Of a stretch of DNA of 64,000 bases, positions 42,505 through 53,385 are shown one piece after another. The stretch is from Aphrocallistes beatrix (lineage: Eukaryota > Porifera > Hexactinellida > Sceptrulophora > Aphrocallistidae). The stretch is taken from positions 2,108,001 through 2,172,000 of the forward strand of contig OY725504.1 in the NCBI GenBank assembly GCA_963281255.1, read 5' to 3'. Every line of letters starts with the position of its first letter. Positions within the stretch are counted from its first letter, which is position 1. The notes beneath the pieces were generated by a model. The model was not told the DNA's origin and did not search any database. It saw only the letters and a program-made list of their open reading frames with translations. Made by a program: the position numbers and the translations under genes.

Positions 42505-43815
42505 CGTAGGGCACTCGAAAAGTTTTGACGTTTGCTATGAAACCATTAATCTAGAAGAAAGATTTATTGCTAATTCGTTTCATTCTGCGGTTATTAGCAT
42601 ACACTGAAAATTTCATTCATTTATCTTTCATACTTTCAGAAATATTTGACTTGTTAGTCTGCATGGCTTCTAACTTGCTTGCATCATCCTCAGATTTCAC
42701 AAGACGTGATTTTCGTGCAATGATTTTGATTTTATTCAAAATGAAGAAGACGAGGCAGGAGATCCATGAAACTTTACAGGAACATTTCCTAGATGTTGCT
42801 CCTTCTTTGAGTACAATTGAGCGATGGTACAGAGAATTTACTCATGGGAACTTCGTTCTGGAGGATGCTCCTCGTGCAGGGAGGCCGAGTGTTTCCCACA
42901 ATGAGCAAAATGTGGATCAAGTATTGGAACTAGTGATCCAGGATTCTCATGTTACATACGCTCAGATAGAGCATGAAACTGGCCTCTCATCGGGGACTAT
43001 TAATACCATTATACATAAAGAACTTTGTCTACGAAAGTTGTGTGCCCGCTGGATCCCCCATTCTTTGACTTTAGAGCAAAAATCGGCCCGAGTTGACTTT
43101 TGCAAAATTATGCTCAAAAGATTTGATAATGGAACTTCAAGGGCTGTTTCGGATATTCTTACAGGGGATGAAACATGGATATACCATTATGATCCGGAAA
43201 CAAAACAACAATCGAAGGAGTGGGTGGAAGAAGATGCTCCACCCCCAACAAAAGTACGAAGGGCGAAATCTGTAGGGAAGCAAATGTGGGCAATTTTTTT
43301 CAGATCCAGTGGGTTTGTAGCAGCTGTGGCGCTTGAGGATAGAAAAACAGTTACTGCCGATTGGTACACCACAGTATGCCTCCCCAAAGTCATCACAGAA
43401 ATAAATTCACAGCGTGAAAAGACGGGCGTCAGGGGAATTTTGCTCCATCATGATAACGTATCATCTCACACCGCACTCAGAACTCGCGAGTTTTTGGAAG
43501 ATTGTGGACTTAGAACACTGCCCCATCCTCCCTACAGTCCAGACCTAGCCCCTTGCGACTTCTGGCTGTTCCCTACGATAAAGAATGAGTTGCGTGGAAG
43601 GAGATTTTCATCGAATGAGGAGCTGGCGGGGGCACTTTTCAAGGTAATCGAAGCCATACCCAAAGATGAGTGGAAAATGTGTTTTCAGAAGTGGTTTAGT
43701 AGAATGAAAAAATGTATAGAGTCTCATGGAGAGTATTTTGAAAAAATGTAATGTAAATCTTCATACTAACTATTTGATATGTAGGTGAACGTCAAAACTT
43801 TTCGAGTGCCCCTCG
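42505..43815 (+). mobile_element. intact mariner element
   Basis: 1311 bp between TA pairs (42503-42504 and 43816-43817). The left end CGTAGGGCACTCGAAAAGTT and right end AACTTTTCGAGTGCCCCTCG match as TIRs of about 28 bp with few differences. It encodes one uninterrupted transposase. Confidence 0.93.
42663..43751 (+). CDS. mariner transposase, 362 aa, DD34D
   Basis: Cut-and-paste transposase that binds its own TIRs and inserts at TA. The start at 42663 (MASNLLASSSDFTRRDFRAM) is chosen over an upstream in-frame Met at 42567, because mariner proteins are about 345 residues and begin shortly before the FRAM motif. Two helix-turn-helix segments occupy about the first 110 residues. Then come WIPHSLTLEQK, TGDETWIYHYDPETK (Asp169), LLHHDNVSSHTA (Asp264) and YSPDLAPCDFWLFP (Asp299), with 34 residues between the last two acids. 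It ends HGEYFEKM, the usual mariner C-terminus. All key residues are intact, so it could be active or recently so. Orientation is opposite to ABHD17. Confidence 0.93.
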   Translation: MASNLLASSSDFTRRDFRAMILILFKMKKTRQEIHETLQEHFLDVAPSLSTIERWYREFTHGNFVLEDAPRAGRPSVSHNEQNVDQVLELVIQDSHVTYAQIEHETGLSSGTINTIIHKELCLRKLCARWIPHSLTLEQKSARVDFCKIMLKRFDNGTSRAVSDILTGDETWIYHYDPETKQQSKEWVEEDAPPPTKVRRAKSVGKQMWAIFFRSSGFVAAVALEDRKTVTADWYTTVCLPKVITEINSQREKTGVRGILLHHDNVSSHTALRTREFLEDCGLRTLPHPPYSPDLAPCDFWLFPTIKNELRGRRFSSNEELAGALFKVIEAIPKDEWKMCFQKWFSRMKKCIESHGEYFEKM

Positions 43816-44083
43816 TATTCATGATAGTTACATCATATGTGAGATATATTAATATACATATTTTATTAAAATTTCAGCCGTCTATCCTGTAAAATGGCTA
43901 AGTTATGTTCGAAAAACAAATTTCTAATTATAAAAAGGTGATAATGACGTCATAATTCCATGATGAGTCGACATTTTCGCTGAGCTCAGAACTTAGTGGA
44001 ACCATAGCCAAAAGACTCTCACATGCCAAACATCAGCTTTCTGCGCCTGGCAGTTTCTTCATTCAATTCGTTACATAGAATAT

Positions 44084-44394
44084 CTCGACAATATAATAAC
44101 AAGCCCCCCCCTTCCTACAACGTAATCCATGCATGAAGCAACCATGCCTTGATAAAGAAATTCTGCATAATAATCGGACAACATTGAATTTTTTCCCTAA
44201 ATTGTACAGGGTATATTTCAATTGGTTATTTTGCATTTATTTTGAAACCTGTTTAGTCCCATTTATCTACTTTGTCTACTGAATTCATTGTTACTATTCG
44301 TAATATATTTATATATTTCCTACTAAAACTACTTGATTCTACTTTCTATTTCAGTTTTATCATTTTCTATCACTTGGATTATCCTTCCAAAATG
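44084..44394. other. intron 1, no feature
   Basis: AT-rich with a C-rich run near 44105. No similarity recognised. Confidence 0.4.
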
Positions 44395-44900
44395 AGTGTG
44401 CTTGATCATGAGATTGATCGGTTTAATTGAATCAGAATTTCTTGCCCATATTCGATTTGGTGGTTAGGCGATGTGAATAACTCGAAAGTGGATTCATCTG
44501 ACCAGAGAACCTTTTTCCACCTATCAAATGTCCAATCCCTATGCTCATGGGCGAATAGAAGAAGGGTTGTTTCACTCGATCTATAACTAGGGGCACTTGC
44601 GGCGTTATAAGTTAGGGACCAAGACTTTTAGTTAAATGCCGATGGATGGTGGATTTTGTATAGAGTAACCCTCGTTCTTGAATCTTCTAAAGAGCTTTCT
44701 TGTAGATTGCCAAGTTTTCCCAATGAATTGTTAGGGACGCGACTTTTTCGGACGTACAGTCCGGGGTTTGGTTTCCATTGAAGTTCCAGTTCTATGGATG
44801 CGCCACCAACTTCGAACTGAACGTTCTCCAATTTCCAACTTCAAGGCAACTTCTTTTTGAGCCAAACCCCCCCCCCCTTCAATCATTCCAATTGCCTGAG
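44395..44900 (-). pseudogene. Tc1-like transposase relic
   Basis: The minus strand near 44570-44440 reads FAHEHRDWTFDRWKKVLWSD with ESTFELFTSPNHQ, the first catalytic Asp region of Tc1 elements. Upstream sequence (44830-44640) gives a basic, frame-broken segment. The rest of the catalytic core is missing. Confidence 0.65.
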
Positions 44901-45029
44901 AGCGAACTGAAATCCCAATCTGACCACCTACACATAATGAGACAGTCTAATTACCGTTTTCATTTAACTGCACTTTAGTTTCCGACTTACACTGAGATGC
45001 AATTTTAAAACGATTTATCCTCAGTCTTA

Positions 45030-45660
45030 CAGGGTGGATCATAAGTTCTGTGACAAGCTTGGGTATAATATTTTTTATACTCAAACAATCTTAGTTATTA
45101 TGATCTTTAGGGATTGTAATTCGAAAATTTTCAATGATTTTAAAAGATTTTTCGAGGCTAAAACCTTGAACTGTGTTTTGTATGATAAATTTGTGGAGAA
45201 AAAATGTGTCCCGGCACGCAGCGAAAATCACGAATCAGGACCCACTGCTTTTCAAATTATCTTTCTAGTCTTCAAATTCTAGGAAAAATTATTTATCACA
45301 TTTTCTTTGAATACTCTAAATTTGTAGAAATAAAAGATGTTTAAATCATTACATTTTGAGAACCATTTGGATCAGATTTTTTGGCGATGCGGAAAAAAGG
45401 TGCAATTTTGAGTGATTTTGCAAAATGTACCTAATTTGAACTCGTAAAATAAAAACTTTCTCCAGTTTCTAATAATGAATTCAATGGAGTTGTGAAATAT
45501 TTCCATGGTGAATGAAAGATATCTGGTGCTAAATTGTCATTGAACATCGATTATCAAAACACTTACTACTTTACAAATGCAGTGGGCCCTGATTTGCGAT
45601 TTTCGCTGCGTGCCAGGACACATCTTTTCTCCACAAACCTCTCCCTACAAATACAGTTAG
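45030..45660. mobile_element. MITE related to the AGGGTG element at 2890
   Basis: Starts CAGGGTGGATCATAAGTTCT after TA. The CTTAGTTATTATGATCTTTA block and the sequence around TGCGTGCCAGGACACA (once in each orientation, near 45210 and 45608) match the copy at 2890-3377. The right terminus is not visible. Confidence 0.6.
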
Positions 45661-46682
45661 CTATGGAAACAAAAATTTGAATGTTTAAGCCATATCTCAA
45701 AATGAATAGATCGTAGACACTAAGAAATTATACCATTTAATCCGCAAACTATCATCACTTCATAATATGAAGTGATAGTTTGCGGATTTAATGGTATAGA
45801 TTTTCAGATTTTTTGGATTAAGGCCTTCCTATTGTTGTTCAATAAAAAAATCAAGGATTAAATGTTTTAAATGAGCCAGAACAACATTTTTCGCTCTAAA
45901 AAGAGCCTATTAAGCAATCATACGTAACGAATTTTTAACAGTTGAATTGGATTCTCTGATATAATGTTTGCATATGGTATAATAGTAATAATACATTTCA
46001 AAGGTCAATCGTAAACGGTATTTGATTTATCGGGTCTAATTAAATTTTACTGTGTTAAAACTGGTCTTCTAGTTTTCATGCCTTTTCAGTGACATACACA
46101 ATCGTATATTAAGTAGACCATGGTCCAACTAGTATAAGATATGATATGCCTACATAATCTACAGTTTACTACTTCGCAGATGAACACAATTTTATCTAAT
46201 AATCCCAAATCAGAAAGATTGGAGATTACAATCTATGTTCTGGTATTAGTTGTTGTGCTCGGGCAATGGAGATTTTCTATTCTACAGCACAATTATTTCT
46301 ACTCCGCTGCCATTAAATTATTTAATTGTTGTGATCAAATTTTCAGAGAAAGCATGTAACTTGGGGAATCTCGATCATTACCTAGACTTTAAAGCAAACA
46401 ACTGGAGTCAAACTTTGCACTCTAATAACTGGTTGCATAAAAATTGGGCGTATGTAAATAATTAATATTTGGAAATATGAGAGGTCGGGAGGGCGTTCGG
46501 AATATTGAAAACTGTGGTATATCACAAAAAACTTCCATTTAATAGGTAAAGCTGTAAACGCCTGGACCGGAAAGTTTAACCGGAAGCATAAGCGTTGTAA
46601 ATCTTATGGTCGGCACTTCGGACTGTTCAGTCATTCAGCCCAGTTGACAGAGCAGTTACTTCAACTCGAAGAGTATAAATAT
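45661..46682. other. intron 1, unassigned apart from a hairpin
   Basis: Holds the inverted repeat at 45729-45798. Short open frames at 46141-46465 have no similarity. Confidence 0.4.
45729..45798. repeat. near-perfect hairpin, about 34-bp arms
   Basis: Left arm TATACCATTTAATCCGCAAA continuing to CACTTCATA, and right arm ATATGAAGTGATAGTTTGCG continuing to GGTATA. They pair with one mismatch and a three-base bulge (ATC). There is almost no loop, so it would form a cruciform or a single hairpin if transcribed. Confidence 0.85.
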
Positions 46683-47078
46683 AAACCCGGAAAAAGTATT
46701 CGACCACCCCGAAAACTTCCGCATAAATAGTATACACACATCCGAATTACTCATTTTTGAAGCTTTCATTACAAATACTCATTCACATGTAGAAAATTAT
46801 GTACTTGTGCCACTTTGTGTCACTAATCGCCATCATATATAATTGCTGTGACTAGGGGCAAGCAGCATCAGGTATCAAAAGTAGATTTTTTAGCACTTGG
46901 TAGTTAGTAATTGTATTGAAGCTCTTAATTATGAATAATTAAAATGTGTAGATTACGAATTTGAAACCGAAAATAGAACATTTCATACAGTTTAAGTAAA
47001 TATTTCTTCATGAATAGATTCACTTTATTACTATTTGTATGGAGTTTTTCTTGGTGGTCGAATACTTTTGCCCAGGTA
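46683..47078. mobile_element. MITE of the GGACAAAAGTATTT type, variant ends
   Basis: The left end GGAAAAAGTATTCGACCACC and right end GGTGGTCGAATACTTTTGCC are inverted partners. The interior has GTGCCACTTTGTGTCACTAA, a block shared with the copy in 60479-60933. Target duplication is unclear. Confidence 0.65.
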
Positions 47079-47097
47079 ATGCATATATATATATATA

Positions 47098-47206
47098 AAT
47101 ATTCTCACTATTAAAACCCGATTAGTGTTTGTGTATATATATATACAAACACGAAGCGCGCTTGTATATAATACAAGCGCGTTCGCTTGCTGCGCTGCGC
47201 GGCTTT
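47098..47206. mobile_element. HN1 deletion derivative and 3' end fragment
   Basis: CACTATTAAAACCCGATTAG plus a TA microsatellite is joined directly to CACGAAGCGCGCTTGTA, so the whole body is missing. An inverted 3' end (ACAAGCGCGTTCGCTTGC) follows at once. Confidence 0.7.
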
Positions 47207-47346
47207 CAAGCAATATTAATGTAAAATTTAAGAAACTTCCAATAGTGACAACCACTGTTTAGTGAACATATCGGTATAGTGAGAACCCTATTTTGAACAC
47301 AACCTATATATCGTTACTATTAAAACTCGATTAATGTGTGTGTATA

Positions 47347-47368
47347 TCCTTACTATTAAAACTCGATG

Positions 47369-47407
<39 letters not shown>

Positions 47408-47903
47408 GTAACGAATTGATTGAAGAAACTGCCGGGCGCAGAAGGCTGATTTTTGGCATGTGGGAGTCTTTTGGCTATGGCTCCAGTAAGTTCTGAGTTC
47501 AGAGCAAAATGTCGACTCATCATGGAATTATGACGTCATTGTCACATTTTTAAAAGTTAAGCAACACAGTTATTCGGGCATAACTCAGCCATTATAGGAG
47601 ATAGAAGGCTGAAATTTTAATAGAATCTGTATACTAACATACCTCACATATGATGTGACTTTCATCAAAAAATGATGACTCATCACTTTGTTATGACGTC
47701 ATCATTACGCATCAAAAATTTTAAAATTGACAAATTTGGTGATTTTTCGAGTGAAATCGGTTTTAAAACACTAAGATGGACATTTTTAGAGACGTTATCT
47801 CCCTTATAATTAACCAATGTCACCTCCAGGCGACCGAAGGGAGCCTCTGGTGGGCACGAAGTGTCCGCCAGCCGCGCAGCGCAAGCAAGCGAAGCGCGCT
47901 TGT
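47347..47903 (+). mobile_element. HN1 repeat, full-length copy
   Basis: Starts TCCTTACTATTAAAACTCGA with a long TA microsatellite and ends GAAGCGCGCTTGT. A second HN1 5' start (TTACTATTAAAACTCGATTA at about 47316) sits just upstream. Confidence 0.88.
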
Positions 47904-48411
47904 ATATATATATATATATATGTAACGAATTGATTGAAGAAACTGCCAGGCACAGAAAGCTAATTTTTGGCATGTGGGAGTCTTTTGGCTATGGCTCCAC
48001 TAAGTTCTGAGCTCAGACCAAATGTCGACTCATCATGGGATTATGACGTCATTGTCACCTTTTTTATAATTAGAAATTTCAGTTTTTCGACTATAACTCA
48101 GCCATTTTTGGTGATAGAAGGCTGAAGTTTTAATAGAATGTGTATATTAATATACCTCACATATGATGCAACTAAAATCAAAAAATGATGACTCATCACT
48201 TTATGACGTCATCATTACGCATCAAAAATTTTTAAAATTGACAAATTTGGTGATTTTTCGTGCGATATCGATTTTAACAGCAGGACAGGCGTATTAAGGG
48301 ATGTTATCTCCCATATTATTGATAAATGTGACCCCAGGCACCCGCTGGGCGCCTCCGGCGGACACAAAGTGTCCGCCAGCTGCGCAGCGCAAGCAAGCGA
48401 AGCGCGCTTGT
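47904..48411 (+). mobile_element. HN1 repeat, directly tandem to the previous copy
   Basis: Begins at a TA microsatellite and GTAACGAATTGATTGAAG, with no CTTACTATTAAAACTCG leader. It ends GCGAAGCGCGCTTGT. Head-to-tail with the copy before it, sharing one junction. Confidence 0.85.
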
Positions 48412-50482
48412 ATTAATTAAAATGAACCTGTGGTAATGAATACCTTGATATAGTGAACAAACCTCGGGTCACGAAGGTGTTTAATATAGAGAGGCTTGAC
48501 CGAGTTAAAAATAATTATTTTGATTGTGGTCTCATAAGATAATTGATTTCGTACTCATCCTTGGTATAATTAGCAGTTATTAGTGTTGATATGAGGTTTT
48601 GTCGATTTCGAATAGCGTATTGTCGAAATTGTATGTGTTAGTATTTATTTATGTTTGAGTACAATAGATGTATAAAGTAAACAAATGCTATAAATAAGCT
48701 AGACTAGCATTCAACTGTTGACCTCGGGTTTTTAACGGTATCGATTCCAAATATCGTATTTTCGATCTTGTATTGATAATTTCTTTGTTCTCATAACAGT
48801 CATAAAGTAACAAATTTGGAATGGATTAGTGAAAGTATCGATATTTAGCAGGCTTCTGAAGTTTACATTCCCAGGCTCCCCCAGGGTAACTCTCGACTTG
48901 TCCTGGATGCCAAATGGAAATTGGAATTACAATTTCTAGATGTATTCAATTAATTAGCATTATTCATCTTTGTATATAACGCAAAAGTGTTTTCGAAAAA
49001 TCTGTCCGGGGGGAAAAATTGTCTGGGCGGACAGATTTTTCGAAATATTATACTCCTTCATAAAAACTGACCGGATCCAAAAAATGTTAGGCCTAATAAT
49101 AAAACTTGGTTACCCATAATATTAGTCGTAAAAAACAAACATTCCCCCAAACCTACTTTAAGGTCTGTGTAGCCCATACAACTCTTGCTACAGCAACCTT
49201 CTCAAGAGATTAAGGGGCTGTTTATCGCCTTCGTCAAGTTGAACCCACGCCTGGTTACGCGGTAAACTGTGGTCGTAGATAAGGAGTTACCGAATTTACT
49301 TGACATTTTAGCTCTTAGTCCTCAAATCCGCGGACAGCGTGACAATGTAGTAATGATTGATTATTTCTGCCTATATGAACATTTAGGAGGAGCTCCAGCA
49401 CCTTGTTTATGTTCAAGAGATTCTTGGTTATGAAATATCTCTACATTCCTAAAGAATACTCTTTGGAAGCTTGGTGCGTATAATTATATCTGGTGCTGAT
49501 GTTGTTTCTGCATCAAATGCTATTTTAATTCGATTACAGATATTTAACTAAGACATCGTGAAGCCCTTGTAGTCAAAATGATGCAAATATAGTAGACCAA
49601 AGTTAGAAAATGGTAAATAAAATGTAAAAGTTTGTTATAAAAATTTTCAAATGAGTAGAAGAATTTCTGATAGAGAGATAAGTAATAATAGCAAGATATA
49701 CCAGTATTCAATATAAATAAAATAGTTCGTACTTCGTATGGGTTAAAAAGAAGTAACCACGTCAATTAAAACAAATATCCAAAATGTCTCGATAATTATA
49801 AAACACACTGTAAAAAGCGACATATGTTGCACAAGGTGGCAGTGATCGATAATTTGAAAACATTGGAAATTAATAATTGATTAGAAATATAATACAATGA
49901 CTAATTCGAATGCGCTGATTTCGAATTTGAAATCCGATTACCTGAATCGTCTGTGTTGGGCTATACTCACTTGGACTCGCGGCACATTTGTGGGATGTTA
50001 GAAGGGTTAATGCTCGGGATGGCGGAGAGATATTGCTTAAATTTATATATTACATTTTCATGCACAAAGATAAGACAGGTATAACTCAGAAATTCAGAAT
50101 GATTGCATTAAAATTATATATTTAAATATTACATTATGATTTGCAAAATAGCAACTTTCAGAACAAGTTGGTTATACAACTAAAGCAATTTCAAAAAATA
50201 CTGAAAGGATGCCATTATTCATTTGAACCACCTCATTGAATCTAGCTTAAATCCATTAATTCTGAAATTAGGTATATACTTGTTAGTAGAATAGTGTAGG
50301 TGCACAGTTCAAAATGAATTAGGTCCGGCCAGGCGGCAGTATTGCCCCTCATAACAACAGTTTGAAAGTCTTAGTTGCAATTTATAAATTCTGAACTCTT
50401 TATTGAGATTTATCCTTGAAGCCATGTCTCTATGTATTAATGTTTTATTTAACTACTTTTTAACTTGTTATATATATATATA
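48412..50482. other. intron 1, mostly unassigned
   Basis: Contains the hairpin at 48991-49045. The stretch 49790-49960 (GCGACATATGTTGCACAAGG, then TAATTCGAATGCGCTGATTT) resembles the interior of the GGACAAAAGTATTT MITEs, but without ends. No coding similarity found. Confidence 0.4.
48991..49045. repeat. perfect 18-bp stem hairpin
   Basis: TTTCGAAAAATCTGTCCG (48991-49008) and its exact complement (49028-49045) are separated by a 19-base purine-rich loop. Possibly a tiny palindromic element. No flanking duplication is evident. Confidence 0.85.
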
Positions 50483-51013
50483 CTCTAATCGGATAAAAGT
50501 ATTTGAAATCCTCTGTTTTAGGGAGTGCCCCGGTTTTCGAGTGATTAAATGTACTGTATCAAGTTAGTATAGCTCGTGACAAAAACAGAGCATTTTAAGA
50601 GAAATAATCTTAGGTCCGTGTAAACTAGCATCCTCAATCATTATGCTATAGTAGGGCTACTCCAAAAAGTGACACGGCTCTCACATACCCGCCGAATCTG
50701 TTGTTTCTCTATTGTATAGTACATACATATGTACATACTACACAGTCAGTCTGTCTCATAGGTATTACCATAGCATTCTATATACTAAGGCAATGGCACT
50801 CACCAAAAAATTGGTACCATGGATTGGTTAAATACTTGGATTGGTTAAATACTTAAAAACAATTGACTGAATTTAAAAGACTAAGAAAAAGTGTTGCCTT
50901 CCCCAAATTTAGTAAATGCAATCCTCGTTACTACAAAAACGTGGGCATAAGTACCTTTTTAAAAAATTCGGATAAGTGCAATTTAACTAAACGTGCTCCA
51001 AATTAACATCGGG

Positions 51014-51071
51014 ACATTTCACCTTTCCACCTGACAAGCCTGCTGGTTGTCAGGTTGGAAAGGCGGAATGT
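51014..51071. repeat. inverted repeat, about 24-bp arms
   Basis: ACATTTCACCTTTCCACCTG pairs with the reverse complement of CAGGTTGGAAAGGCGGAATG with about three mismatches, around a short GCCTGCTGG loop. Confidence 0.75.
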
Positions 51072-51386
51072 AATTTTGGCCCTTAGGATTTTCTATTAGT
51101 CAACTTCAGCCGAACTGTTCAGTTAGCTGGGGTGGCGAGATTTGTAAACATATATCAAACTAATGTGGCATGCCACCCCAAGTCAACATAACATTTAGGT
51201 CTGGGTGGCACGCTACCCTTGCCACCCCTAGAGTTACGCCTATGACAACGATGTATCTGCATCCTCAGCAAAAATTTAAAAGATTTATTCTGGCCCTTCC
51301 CGTACACGTACTAATATTATTCATTTGGCATGTGCTACTATGGAACTAGAACATTGTACACTTCTAATAAAGTTAAGACCTATATA

Positions 51387-51809
51387 CAGTACACCTTCGG
51401 TTATCCGAACACCTCCGTTTGTTAGCTCAAAGATTGGTGTTCGGATAAGTGAAATCGTTCGGATAAGCGAAATACGTATTTTACGCTCTTAAATACACAT
51501 GTACCAACTTAGATGTTATTAAAGAACGTATTATGATTTGAATACTACTTACACGCATGAATAGCCAAACAAATTGACAATGCTACGCACAATTTTGGAA
51601 CATACATTTTTAAAGAATTGATTTATTAAAATTATTTCAGTTATCCGAACACATTATTTCAGTTATCCGAACACATATTTCAGTTATCCGGACACATTAT
51701 TTTCACAAATTCGATTGAAAAGTATTTGATAAAATGAGTGGTACTCGAACACACTGTTGGATAATCGAGGTGTCGGATAATCGAGGTTCGGATAATCGAG
51801 GGTCTACTG
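51387..51809. mobile_element. Tigger/pogo-type MITE
   Basis: 423 bp between TA pairs. The left end CAGTACACCTTCGGTTATCC and right end GGATAATCGAGGGTCTACTG are inverted relatives. GTTATCCGAACAC-type repeats occur near both ends. CAGTAGACCCTCGATTATCC-type ends are the hallmark of Tigger elements. Confidence 0.9.
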
Positions 51810-52049
51810 TATAATGCACTAGTATTGAAACAAGAGAATAGTAAACTTGCTAAATTCAAGAACTAATTTAATATATTCTTTGTTTATTTAGTCAACTTCA
51901 CAGACTGTAGAAGTCCGGAATGTGTGACTATATTCTATTGAAAGTCCGGAGTGTGATTGTTCCTTAGTACCTTGTAGAAGTATATCGTTCCCTTATGATG
52001 CCTCAAGTCTCAGGTCGGTCAAGTCAAGTCAAGTCTGTCCCTCAAGCTA

Positions 52050-53385
52050 CAGTCTGTCCCATAAAAAACTGGAATCAATAAAGTGTATGGCATTCAAAGG
52101 TTAGTTATTATTAAGAAAGTTGGTTACGAAACTAGTGTAGTAAAACCATTCATTATCAATATTTTATTTTATAACCATTGTTTTCTAACACTAGATTGCA
52201 CCTTTTGGGCATTGAGTTCCAATAGGAATGTAAGAAAAATCCATCTATCCCGGCCCAGACATTGGTCAATTCAACTATTAGCTCCTTTTTAGTTTTTGGT
52301 TTGCGTTTGATTAGCTCTAACTTGATCCAGGCGAATAAGTTCTCTATAGGGTTTAAGTCTGGACTTTGACTTGGCCAGTCAATCCTATTTTTGTCCATAA
52401 ATTGTTCCATCCAAGCCTTAGTGTGCTTCGCAGTGTGTTTCGGATCGTTGTCTTGCACAATAAACCATTCATCCTGGTGAAAAACCTTGGCCTGCTCTAA
52501 CAAATGCTCCTCTAGGATCTTGACAAACAATACAGCAGTTAAATTCTCATCGAAAATACACAATGGGAACGTTCCCATAGAAGAAAACCCTGCCCAGATA
52601 TTAATCTTCTGAGTGTGTTTGACCGTTGTAGTGTGTCTGACCGAATCCCCTTTGGTCCACATCCTAATTCTACCCCGCGATACCCAGATCGAGGCTTCAT
52701 CGGCAAATATTGCATGTTGCCAATCTTTGTCGATGTGTTCCTGAGCCCATTGGATTCGTTTGAGGCGATTCGTTTCTGATAACAATGGCACGCTGATGGG
52801 GTATGGTTTCGTATAGTCCAATTTCTTCAGGCATCGTGCTACAGTGTTTTTCGAGGTTGTAACTGGACACTTCTGAGCAATAGCGCGGAGGGAAATCCAA
52901 GGTTTCCTTCTAATTTGCTGTGCAACGCTATTTGCAATCAACGGGAGTGTTTTAGGTGGTCTTCCGCTTCCTATTTTACGATTGTAGGAACAATTGTGTT
53001 TCAGCTTTGAAATTAGAGTATACACAGTGGATACAGAAACACCGACAATGCGACATATTTCTTTAGGTGAATGTTTCTTGCCCTCCAAAAGTAACATTGC
53101 ATGCCTTCTCTTCTCGATCTGAGACATGCTCAAGCAATTCGAGCTAGGATTAATGAATAAATCATAGATTATAACAAAGACTACAAATATGATTGCGTCA
53201 GCATGACGTCATCATTATTTACAAGCATTATCATTAACTTAGAATTAAGATTCAGCAAATTCACAAAGGGTTATAATATCAATAGTAAATTCATTGTATT
53301 ACATAATCTCTAGGCTTATCTTTTAACTAAGAAAATTGGATTGGTTGATTTTTAAAAGAATTCCAGTTTTTTATGGGACAGACTG
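52050..53385 (-). mobile_element. intact Tc1 element
   Basis: 1336 bp between TA pairs (52048-52049 and 53386-53387). The TIRs are identical for about 26 bp, beginning CAGTCTGTCCCATAAAAAAC. A single uninterrupted transposase is encoded on the minus strand. This is the best preserved element in the window. Confidence 0.95.
52156..53133 (-). CDS. Tc1-like transposase, 325 aa, complete
   Basis: DDE transposase that cuts out and inserts its element at TA. It starts MSMSQIEKRRHAMLLLEGKK. A helix-turn-helix is at about residues 5-45, GRPP at 57-60, and a second helix-turn-helix at about 65-110. Catalytic residues are Asp145 (IFADEAS), Asp228 (VQDNDPKHT) and Glu264 (DLNPIENLF). There are 35 residues between Asp228 and Glu264, one more than the usual DD34E of Tc1. 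The C-terminal WNSMPKRCNLVLENNG block is intact. The length is close to the family norm of about 340. No stops or shifts. It lies on the same strand as ABHD17 but inside its intron 1. Confidence 0.95.
   Translation of the reverse strand: MSMSQIEKRRHAMLLLEGKKHSPKEICRIVGVSVSTVYTLISKLKHNCSYNRKIGSGRPPKTLPLIANSVAQQIRRKPWISLRAIAQKCPVTTSKNTVARCLKKLDYTKPYPISVPLLSETNRLKRIQWAQEHIDKDWQHAIFADEASIWVSRGRIRMWTKGDSVRHTTTVKHTQKINIWAGFSSMGTFPLCIFDENLTAVLFVKILEEHLLEQAKVFHQDEWFIVQDNDPKHTAKHTKAWMEQFMDKNRIDWPSQSPDLNPIENLFAWIKLELIKRKPKTKKELIVELTNVWAGIDGFFLHSYWNSMPKRCNLVLENNGYKIKY

Larger units (their letters stand above)
42291..44083 (-). mobile_element. HN1 repeat split by a mariner element
   Basis: The 3' hairpin side (AAGCGCGCTTCGCTTGC) precedes and the 5' side (TTCATTCAATTCGTTACA at 44061) follows the mariner. 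The extreme 5' end with the TACTATTAAAACTCG motif is absent. Confidence 0.85.

Noticed and set aside
42567..42662. Upstream start for the mariner transposase
   Set aside because: The extra 32 residues are hydrophobic and absent from mariner proteins. The Met at 42663 gives the expected N-terminus.
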